This document shows positions 1 through 4,960 of a DNA stretch of 5,712 nucleotides, piece after piece. Position 1 is the first letter of the stretch. Each line of letters opens with the position of its first letter. Below the pieces are notes generated by a model. The model did not search any database, was not told the origin of the DNA, and saw nothing but the letters and a program-made list of their open reading frames with translations. The position numbers and the translations under genes are program-made. Source of the DNA: CANJQJ01 sp964383565 (GTDB lineage Bacteria > Pseudomonadota > Alphaproteobacteria > Sphingomonadales > Sphingomonadaceae); NCBI GenBank assembly GCA_964383565.1, contig CAYLIK010000175.1, positions 1-5,712 of the forward strand. The letters run 5' to 3'.

Positions 1-868
1 CACCAAGCATGGCGTGAAGCCCGATATCGTCGTCGGCACCTCGACCGGCGCGATTCAGGCGCTCGGCGTGGCGCAGAATGACATGCCCGAGCTGCTCGAC
101 ATCTGGCTCGGCCTCAAGGGCGACAAGGATATCTACAAGGAACGCTTCGGCCTTCTGGGCGCGATTTTCGGCGAAAAGGCGCTCTATGACGCCTCCCCGC
201 TCCGCAAACTGCTCAAGAAACTCTACGATCCCGCCCGCCTCGCCGCCTCCGGCATCCAGATGCGGCTGGGCGTCGTCAGCCTTCAGTCCGGCCAGTTCCG
301 CACGATCGACCAGACCGTGCCGGGCGCCGACAACTGGGTCTATGCCAGCTGCGCGATGCCGGTCTATTTCGATCCCCTCCAGACCAGCGACAAGCAGCAA
401 TGGGTCGATGGCGGCGTCCGCGACGTCACCCCGCTCGGCGCTGCGCTTGAGCTGAACCCGAACAGCGTCCTCGTCATCCGCGCCTCGCCCAGCAACAAGC
501 CCTCGGCCACCAAATTTTACGGCGGCCTGATCCCGATCGGCCTGCGCTCCGTTGGCCTGCTTCAGTCAGAAGTATCGCGCAACGACGTGGCGAACGCGGC
601 GCTCATCAACGATATGCTCGCCGCGCGCGGCGCGATGCTCACGGCGCTGGAAAAGAAGCATATCACCGGACCGGATGCCGACGCCCTGCTGGAACCGTTC
701 GACAAGCAGCTTGCCAAATATAAGTTCGCCCAGATCCGCGTGATCGAGCCGCAGGAGGATTTCTCCGACACGCTCGAATTCGATCCAGTCAAGATCCGCA
801 AGGCGATCGACGCTGGCCGCGCAGCGGTCGACACGCTCTGGCCATCGCTCCAGCCGTTCCTATCCTGA
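1..868 (+). CDS. Patatin-like phospholipase (lipid acyl hydrolase), 5' end missing
   Basis: The reading frame is open from base 2 to the TGA at 866-868, so the gene begins left of the window; the GTG at 14 is an internal codon. Visible are the patatin nucleophile elbow G-T-S-T-G, with the serine codon at 41-43, preceded by the family-typical P-D-I-V-V, and the second half of the Ser-Asp dyad, D-G-G, with the aspartate codon at 407-409. The glycine-rich oxyanion loop that normally lies about 30-40 residues before the serine is outside the window. The family hydrolyses acyl esters of phospholipids or other lipids using this dyad. No membrane segments are seen in the 288 visible residues; the tail after the DGG motif holds several charged helices. 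A terminator follows about 65 bp downstream, so the gene is probably not co-transcribed with dctA. Family assignment is firm; the substrate is unknown. Confidence 0.88.
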   Translation, partial: TKHGVKPDIVVGTSTGAIQALGVAQNDMPELLDIWLGLKGDKDIYKERFGLLGAIFGEKALYDASPLRKLLKKLYDPARLAASGIQMRLGVVSLQSGQFRTIDQTVPGADNWVYASCAMPVYFDPLQTSDKQQWVDGGVRDVTPLGAALELNPNSVLVIRASPSNKPSATKFYGGLIPIGLRSVGLLQSEVSRNDVANAALINDMLAARGAMLTALEKKHITGPDADALLEPFDKQLAKYKFAQIRVIEPQEDFSDTLEFDPVKIRKAIDAGRAAVDTLWPSLQPFLS

Positions 869-931
869 CCCCAAACGCCGACTTGGCATGCGTCTTTCCT
901 ACAGGCGCTCTTTCATGCATAAGCCATCCCG

Positions 932-965
932 AAAAAGTGGCGGGAATCCGCGCTTTTTATTTTTC
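932..965 (+). terminator. Intrinsic terminator after the patatin gene
   Basis: AAAAAG (932-937) pairs with CTTTTT (953-958), and GCGG (940-943) pairs with CCGC (948-951) around a GAAT loop. T938 can wobble-pair with G952, leaving only G939 bulged. The hairpin runs straight into a T-rich stretch ending near 965. The A-run on the left arm means it could also act on the opposite strand. It lies between the patatin stop and dctA, so it most simply ends the patatin transcript; see the finding on possible attenuation of dctA. Confidence 0.75.
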
Positions 966-1001
966 TTCCATGGCGCACATGCGCGATGATTGTGAAGTTA
1001 C

Positions 1002-1007
1002 GGGGGG
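1002..1007 (+). promoter_or_regulatory. G-rich ribosome binding site that decides the dctA start
   Basis: The run GGGGGG at 1002-1007 ends five bases before the ATG at 1013. The alternative in-frame ATG at 986 has no purine-rich stretch before it, and the nine extra residues it would add lie ahead of where DctA proteins normally begin. I therefore place the start at 1013. Confidence 0.6.
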
Positions 1008-1012
1008 CATTG

Positions 1013-2338
1013 ATGCACACGGCGCCGACGACTGAACCGCCCCGCCGGCTCCCGCTATGGCGCCACCTCTACGTGCAGGTTCTGGTCGCGATCGCACTGG
1101 GCATCACCATCGGGCATTTCTGGCCGGAAACCGGGATTTCGCTCAAGCCGCTCGGGGACGCTTTCATCAAACTGGTGAAGATGATCATCGCGCCAGTGAT
1201 CTTCCTCACCATCGTCACCGGCATTGCGGGCCTGCGCGAACTCAGCACGGTCGGGCGCGTCGTCGGCAAGGCGTTCGCCTATTTCATCACGGTCTCGACT
1301 CTCGCCCTGATCGTCGGCCTGATCGTCGCCAATGTCGTTCAGCCGGGCGCTGGCATGAACATCGATCCGGCGACCCTCGATACCAGCAAGATCGCGGATT
1401 ACGCCGCCAAGGCGCATGACCAGACCATCACCGGCTTCCTGATGAACATCATCCCGACGACGCTGCCCTCGGCGCTGATCGAAGGCGAGATCCTGCAGGT
1501 TCTGTTCGTCGCCATTCTGTTCGGCATCGCATTGGCAATGGTCGGCGAACGGGGCGAGCCCCTGCTCAACATCCTCGAATCCGCCTCGCATGCGGTATTC
1601 CGGCTGGTCGCGATCCTGATGAAGGCGGCCCCGATCGGAGCGTTCGGCGCAATGGCCTTCACCATCGGCCAATATGGCATCGGCGCGGTGGCCAACCTCG
1701 CGGGACTGGTGCTGACCTTCTATGCCACGTCGCTGTTGTTCATATTGGTGGTGCTGGGCGCTATCGCGCGCGTGGCCGGCTTCTCGATCCTCAAGCTGAT
1801 CCGTTACCTCAAGGCCGAGCTGCTGCTGGTGCTGGGAACGTCATCATCCGAGTCCGCGCTCCCCAGCCTGATCGAGAAGATGGAGCGCGCTGGGTGCAAG
1901 AAATCGATCGTCGGTCTCGTCGTCCCGACCGGCTATTCCTTCAACCTCGACGGCACCAATATCTACATGACGCTCGCCGCTCTTTTCATTGCGCAGGCGA
2001 CCGGCGTGAAGCTGTCTCTTGAAGAGGAGTTGCTTCTGCTCGGGGTAGCGATGCTCAGTTCCAAAGGCGCGGCGGGCGTCACCGGCTCTGGCTTCGTCAC
2101 GCTAGCCGCCACCCTCTCGATCGTGCCCTCGGTTCCGGTCGCCGGCATGGCGCTGATCCTTGGCGTCGACCGCTTCATGAGCGAATGCCGCAGCCTCACC
2201 AACTTCATCGGCAACGCAGTGGCGACGGTCGTGGTCTCCGCATGGGAAGGCGGCCTCGACCGCACCCGACTCGACGCCGCCATGGCCGGCAATCCGCTCC
2301 CGCCCACGCCGGACATGGAAGCCGTGATCCCCGCCTGA
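1013..2338 (+). CDS. dctA: C4-dicarboxylate:cation symporter DctA
   Basis: This inner-membrane carrier of the DAACS/glutamate-transporter family brings in succinate, fumarate and malate with protons or sodium, feeding the TCA cycle. From the ATG at 1013 it has 441 residues, close to the roughly 430 of Escherichia coli DctA, and I can recall near-identical stretches along the whole length. Seen in order: an N-terminal helix with V-Q-V-L-V-A-I-A-L-G-I; the K-M-I-I-A-P-V-I-F segment (residues 56-64); N-V-V-Q-P-G-A-G-M-N (107-116); the serine-rich re-entrant hairpin S-S-S-E-S (277-281); P-T-G-Y-S-F-N-L-D-G-T (305-315) of helix 7; S-S-K-G-A-A-G-V-T-G-S-G-F (349-361) of the second hairpin; and D-R-F-M-S-E (386-391) with T-N-F-I-G-N (396-401) of helix 8, the substrate-binding region. 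The gene is intact and stands alone between a terminator and a convergent operon. In other proteobacteria dctA is often controlled by DctB/DctD and sigma-54; no such regulator is in view. A gltP-type relative is the only alternative and fits less well. Confidence 0.95.
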   Translation: MHTAPTTEPPRRLPLWRHLYVQVLVAIALGITIGHFWPETGISLKPLGDAFIKLVKMIIAPVIFLTIVTGIAGLRELSTVGRVVGKAFAYFITVSTLALIVGLIVANVVQPGAGMNIDPATLDTSKIADYAAKAHDQTITGFLMNIIPTTLPSALIEGEILQVLFVAILFGIALAMVGERGEPLLNILESASHAVFRLVAILMKAAPIGAFGAMAFTIGQYGIGAVANLAGLVLTFYATSLLFILVVLGAIARVAGFSILKLIRYLKAELLLVLGTSSSESALPSLIEKMERAGCKKSIVGLVVPTGYSFNLDGTNIYMTLAALFIAQATGVKLSLEEELLLLGVAMLSSKGAAGVTGSGFVTLAATLSIVPSVPVAGMALILGVDRFMSECRSLTNFIGNAVATVVVSAWEGGLDRTRLDAAMAGNPLPPTPDMEAVIPA

Positions 2339-2372
2339 ATTTCAATGGTCCAAAAACGGCTTCCCTAATAGG

Positions 2373-2403
2373 ATTTCATCTGATCCAAACTGTCAGATGG
2401 AAT
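2373..2403. repeat. 11-bp inverted repeat in the convergent dctA/pit gap
   Basis: ATTTCATCTGA (2373-2383) faces TCAGATGGAAT (2393-2403) across a 9-base spacer; the central 7 bp are perfect and the extension needs one G-T wobble. It lies 34 bp after the dctA stop and 186 bp beyond the pit stop, which face each other. It may be a two-way transcription end for both genes, but neither side has a T-run, so it is not a standard intrinsic terminator. A regulator site or a mobile repeat are other readings. The rest of 2339-2588 holds no gene I would support: the short frames there are arginine-rich and resemble no family I know. Confidence 0.55.
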
Positions 2404-2559
2404 TGCCTACCCAACCCACTTTCCCGAGGTGTCATTGGCGCGTCGCTGTCGCTCCGGTGGCGCGTCTGTGGCGCAAAGGCGTCGCTCTCCGGGAAAAGCC
2501 CAAGGGCAACTCTAATCCGCCTAAGCCTCTCGTCCCCTCGCGCGTGTGCACGAGTCATC

Positions 2560-2577
2560 GTGACTTTTGTGACTTTA
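2560..2577. repeat. Tandem 9-bp repeat (GTGACTTTT/GTGACTTTA)
   Basis: Two adjacent 9-bp units differing only in the last base lie just beyond the pit stop codon. The function is unknown. They sit in the 250-bp convergent gap, which also has looser direct repeats: TGGCGCGTC occurs at 2436-2444 and 2458-2466. Confidence 0.5.
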
Positions 2578-2588
2578 GGAGGTCCGGC

Positions 2589-3590
2589 CTACCGGAACAG
2601 ACCGGCCAGCGCATAGAAGGCCGCCGCGATGATCCCCGCCGCCGGCAGCGTGATTACCCAGGCCACCACGATGCTCGACGCGATGTTCCACCGCACCGCC
2701 GACATACGCCGTGCGGCGCCCACACCTACGATCGCCCCGGTGATGGTATGCGTCGTCGAAACCGGAATGCCGAGCCAGGTCGCGCCGAACAATGTGATCG
2801 CTCCGCCCGTCTCGGCGCAGAAGCCCTGCTGGGGAGTCAGCCGGGTGATCTTGGATCCCATGGTGTGGACAATCCGCCAGCCGCCAAGCAGCGTCCCGAT
2901 CCCCATCGCCGCCTGACAGGAAATGACCACCCAGAAAGGCACATGGAAATCGCCGTGCAGCATGCCCTGCGAATAAAGCAGCACCGCAATGATCCCCATC
3001 GTCTTCTGCGCATCGTTGCCGCCATGGCCCAACGAATAGAGCGAGGCCGAGACGAACTGGAACCGCCGAAACGCACTGTCCGCCACCTGTGGGGTGAAGC
3101 GATGGAAGGTCCACGCCGTTATCAGCACGAGCAGCATCGCCAGCATCAGGCCGATCGCCGGGGACGCCACGATCGCCGCCGAGGTCTTGATGACGCCGGT
3201 CCAGACCACCGCGACCGAACCCGCCTTGGTTATGGCCGCGCCCAGCAATCCGCCGATCAGCGCATGGCTGCTGCTCGATGGGATACCAAGACCCCAGGTG
3301 ATCAAATTCCATGTGATCGCGCCCATCAACGCGCCGAAGATTACCTGCGGATCGACGATATCAGCGTCGACGATGCCTTTTCCGATCGTCTCGGCGACAT
3401 GCAGCCCGAAGAACAGGAATGCGATGAAGTTGAAGAAAGCCGCCCAGAGCACCGCATATTGCGGCCGCAGCACGCGCGTCGAAACGATTGTGGCGATCGA
3501 GTTTGCGGCATCGTGAAGTCCGTTCAGCAGATCGAACAACAGCGCGATGACGATCAGGCCGACGAGCAGCGGAAAAGCGATCGTGATCAT
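2589..3590 (-). CDS. pit: Low-affinity inorganic phosphate transporter (PiT family)
   Basis: This inner-membrane permease takes up phosphate, in the family usually as a metal-phosphate complex driven by the proton gradient. The 333 residues match the roughly 330-residue alphaproteobacterial Pit type. Both halves of the family's duplicated signature are present: N-G-L-H-D-A-A-N (residues 23-30) and G-H-G-G-N-D-A-Q-K (179-187). Each is followed by a matching helix, G-I-P-S-S-S-S-H-A-L-I-G-G (102-114) and G-I-P-V-S-T-T-H-T-I-T-G-A (264-276). Hydrophobic segments occur throughout, about ten in all. The start is ATG at 3588-3590, only 13 bases after the stop of the upstream Pit accessory gene, with a weak GGCGGG as its ribosome site, so translation is probably coupled. 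The accessory-then-pit order is that of the orfA-pit operon of Sinorhizobium meliloti, where PhoB represses it during phosphate starvation; no convincing Pho box is seen here. Confidence 0.95.
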   Translation of the reverse strand: MITIAFPLLVGLIVIALLFDLLNGLHDAANSIATIVSTRVLRPQYAVLWAAFFNFIAFLFFGLHVAETIGKGIVDADIVDPQVIFGALMGAITWNLITWGLGIPSSSSHALIGGLLGAAITKAGSVAVVWTGVIKTSAAIVASPAIGLMLAMLLVLITAWTFHRFTPQVADSAFRRFQFVSASLYSLGHGGNDAQKTMGIIAVLLYSQGMLHGDFHVPFWVVISCQAAMGIGTLLGGWRIVHTMGSKITRLTPQQGFCAETGGAITLFGATWLGIPVSTTHTITGAIVGVGAARRMSAVRWNIASSIVVAWVITLPAAGIIAAAFYALAGLFR

Positions 3591-3603
3591 TTGCCCGCCG
3601 CGC

Positions 3604-4782
3604 TCAGGCGTGATCGATCACGAGACCCTGGATCTCGTTGGCGACGTCCTCGAACCGGTCGACGATCTTTTCGAGATGGCTGTAGATCTCGCGCCCGATC
3701 ACGAACGCCATTGGCTTGGTCTCGCCATATTTCTTGAACTGCGCCTTCACACCGGCGTCATGGATGTCGTCGGCATGGCCTTCGAGCCGCACCAGCCGCT
3801 CGGTCAGCGCATGCAGGCGGTTGCCGTTGCTGCCGATCGATCGCAGCAGCGGCACCGCCTCCGCCGTCACCCGCGCCGCCTCGACGATGATGCCGCTCAT
3901 GTCGAGCATCGGGCGGTCGAACTCAGTCACCTCATACATGGTGATCGTCTTGGCGGTTGCGTTCATCTGGTCGATCGCATCGTCCATCACCCCGATCAGG
4001 CTGGTGATCGCGCTCCGGTCGAACGGCGTGATGAGCGTGCGGCGCACGTCCTGCAGCACTTCGCGGATGATATCGTCCGCCTTGTGCTCCTCATCGAAGA
4101 TCACCTTGCAGCAATCCGCGATCGGATCGTCGCCCGCGAACAACCGGGCCAGCGCATCAGAGCCTGCAACCAGCGTCTGCGAATGTTCCTCGAACTGCTC
4201 GAAAAAGCGGCCCTGGCTTGGCATCAGTTTCTGGAACCACCGCACCCCCGGTATCCTCTCGCCCCCTGTTTGACGGGCCCATAGCAGGGCGCTCTCGGCA
4301 AGCCCAGCAGTCTTGGGCGGCTCTCGGAAAGAGCCGATCAGCGCACGCAACTCAGGTTCGTCCACCGCCCGAGCCGCGTCCGACGCAGAAAACCATGTCG
4401 TGGTCCGCTCATGCATCTCCGGCCAGTCGTCGAACTGGGTGACCACGGCGAGCGGGAACAGCTCAACCCTCGTGCGCCGCAGACGCCCGTTCGCCCGTCG
4501 CTTGTCATAATGATAGGCGCCGATCGGCACGGGGCATGCGATCCCGGAAATGCCGGCTTCCTCGAAAGCCTCGTGCGCGGCGGCCTGATGCGGGGCCAGC
4601 CCACGGATCGGATTGCCCTTTGGCACGACCCAGCGCTTCGTCTCACGCGAGGTTATCAGCAGGATCTGCGCCGATCCGTCAGTCTCTATTCTGTATGGAA
4701 GCGCTGCTACCTGCTTGATCGTCTTGGACTCCTTTGATTGCAACCGCCTATAGCAAGCTGCGGGCAGCCCGCAATTCCGCAA
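3604..4782 (-). CDS. Nudix hydrolase domain fused to Pit accessory protein (DUF47/PhoU-like)
   Basis: One unbroken frame encodes two domains; residue numbers count from the TTG at 4782. Residues about 22-150 are a Nudix domain with W-V-V-P-K-G (51-56) and the Nudix box G56-x5-L62-x7-H70-E-A-F-E-E-A-G-I78. The metal-binding E71, E74 and E75 are kept, while the usual Glu at 62 and Arg at 70 are Leu and His. Such domains cleave nucleoside or inositol diphosphate-type linkages. After a linker (about 155-179), residues 180-392 are a complete Pit accessory domain with E/D-x-x-x-D metal motifs at 232-236, 267-271, 334-338 and 375-379, as in PhoU relatives; the family typically has about 214 residues and is cytoplasmic. 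The coordinates give the longest frame with a permitted start. The true N-terminus is probably near codon 21 (4722), because a strong ribosome site lies at 4729-4735 and the candidate promoter would start RNA near 4740. The gene is first in an operon with pit. Both domain calls are firm; the start and the natural status of the fusion are not. Confidence 0.88.
   Translation of the reverse strand: MRNCGLPAACYRRLQSKESKTIKQVAALPYRIETDGSAQILLITSRETKRWVVPKGNPIRGLAPHQAAAHEAFEEAGISGIACPVPIGAYHYDKRRANGRLRRTRVELFPLAVVTQFDDWPEMHERTTTWFSASDAARAVDEPELRALIGSFREPPKTAGLAESALLWARQTGGERIPGVRWFQKLMPSQGRFFEQFEEHSQTLVAGSDALARLFAGDDPIADCCKVIFDEEHKADDIIREVLQDVRRTLITPFDRSAITSLIGVMDDAIDQMNATAKTITMYEVTEFDRPMLDMSGIIVEAARVTAEAVPLLRSIGSNGNRLHALTERLVRLEGHADDIHDAGVKAQFKKYGETKPMAFVIGREIYSHLEKIVDRFEDVANEIQGLVIDHA
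4243..4260 (-). promoter_or_regulatory. Internal ribosome site and GTG start for a free Pit accessory protein
   Basis: On the minus strand GAGAGGA (4260-4254) is followed after 8 bases by an in-frame GTG (4245-4243) at codon 180 of the fusion. Translation from here gives a 213-residue protein beginning M-R-W-F-Q-K-L-M-P, which is where stand-alone Pit accessory proteins start, and the size is the family's usual one. The site may be a relic of two separate genes or may still be used. Confidence 0.5.
4720..4735 (-). promoter_or_regulatory. Strong Shine-Dalgarno facing ACG-ATC instead of ATG
   Basis: AAAGGAG (minus strand, 4735-4729) is a near-ideal Shine-Dalgarno. Six bases later comes ACG (4722-4720), then ATC. 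No ATG, GTG or TTG follows in frame until GTG at codon 53, inside the Nudix fold. The TTG codons at 4782 and 4743 lie before the Shine-Dalgarno and have poor sites of their own. The spacing suggests that ACG stands where the start codon should be. Confidence 0.5.
4747..4774 (-). promoter_or_regulatory. Candidate promoter of the Nudix-pap-pit operon
   Basis: On the minus strand TTGCGG (4774-4769) and TATAGG (4752-4747) are spaced by 16 bp, matching 4 of 6 bases each of the sigma-70 type -35 and -10. RNA would start near 4740, just ahead of the ribosome site at 4735-4729, giving a leader of about 20 bases. The upstream TTG codons would then not be in this transcript. Confidence 0.4.
4759..4773. 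repeat. Perfect 15-bp palindrome inside the operon promoter
   Basis: TGCGGGCAGCCCGCA has two perfect 7-bp arms around one central base. It fills nearly the whole gap between the -35 and -10 elements of the candidate minus-strand promoter and overlaps the -35, the classic place for a repressor operator. It does not resemble a PhoB box, which is a direct repeat. No T-run follows, so it is not a terminator. Confidence 0.5.
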
Positions 4783-4793
4783 AACGCCTACGC

Positions 4794-4822
4794 TTGACGC
4801 GCATGCCCCACGGCAATATGGC
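4794..4822 (+). promoter_or_regulatory. Promoter of the tRNA-Glu gene
   Basis: TTGACG (4794-4799) and TATGGC (4817-4822) are separated by 17 bp. The -35 is near consensus and the -10 keeps its TAT. The predicted RNA start, near 4829, is about a dozen bases before the mature tRNA. It is divergent from the phosphate operon promoter; the two -35 elements are only 19 bp apart. Confidence 0.6.
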
Positions 4823-4840
4823 GCTCTCCTTCCAAGGCAC

Positions 4841-4916
4841 GGCCCCTTCGTCTAGCGGTCTAGGACGTCGCCCTCTCACGGCGAAAACACGGGTTCGAGT
4901 CCCGTAGGGGTCACCA
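4841..4916 (+). tRNA. tRNA-Glu with anticodon CTC
   Basis: All four arms fold. The acceptor stem is GGCCCCT (4841-4847) with AGGGGTC (4906-4912), including one G-T pair. The D stem starts at 4850 and the loop has GG at 4857-4858. The anticodon stem TCGCC/GGCGA (4868-4872, 4880-4884) holds the loop CTCTCAC with anticodon CTC at 4875-4877. The T arm ACGGG/CCCGT (4889-4893, 4901-4905) has loop TTCGAGT. The discriminator is A4913 and the CCA tail (4914-4916) is encoded. It reads GAG codons; a separate TTC isoacceptor would be expected elsewhere in the genome. It is a single-gene unit with its own promoter and terminator. Confidence 0.97.
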
Positions 4917-4924
4917 ATAGCTGC

Positions 4925-4942
4925 ACTCCAGTTTGGAGTTTT
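4925..4942 (+). terminator. Intrinsic terminator of tRNA-Glu
   Basis: ACTCCA (4925-4930) pairs perfectly with TGGAGT (4934-4939) around a GTT loop, and the stem's last T opens a run of four T (4939-4942). It begins 8 bases after the CCA end. On the minus strand no T-run follows, so it does not serve the convergent dehydrogenase gene. Confidence 0.7.
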
Positions 4943-4960
4943 ACGGCGGCTGCCAGCTTC

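Noticed and set aside
971..985. TGGCGCACATGCGC as a sigma-54 promoter for dctA
   Set aside because: The GG and GC doublets are one base too close together, and the site would place the RNA start almost at the start codon.
986..1012. ATG at 986 as the dctA start
   Set aside because: No ribosome site precedes it, and the nine added residues lie beyond the usual DctA N-terminus; the ATG at 1013 has a G-rich site at proper distance.
1055..1672. Minus-strand open frame of 205 codons opposite dctA
   Set aside because: Low-complexity charged translation typical of antisense frames in GC-rich DNA; dctA on the + strand is complete and clear.
2380..2396. CTGATC..CTGTCA as a Pho box near pit
   Set aside because: The half-sites are 10 rather than 11 bases apart, the first is poor, and the site lies downstream of pit, not at its promoter.
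2376..2558. Possible 60-residue minus-strand gene in the dctA/pit gap
   Set aside because: The composition is arginine-rich, its 3' end runs into the inverted repeat, and no ribosome site or family resemblance is seen.
2583..2596. TCCGG/CCGGA hairpin at the pit stop as a terminator
   Set aside because: Only 5 bp of stem, overlapping the stop codon, with no T-run after it on the minus strand.
2397..3737. Long + strand open frame of 446 codons opposite pit
   Set aside because: It is an arginine-, histidine- and aspartate-rich shadow of the pit gene on the other strand, with no recognisable domain; the pit product is unmistakable.
3547..4284. + strand open frame of 245 codons opposite the Pap domain
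   Set aside because: It is the antisense shadow of a well-identified DUF47 domain, with no family resemblance of its own.
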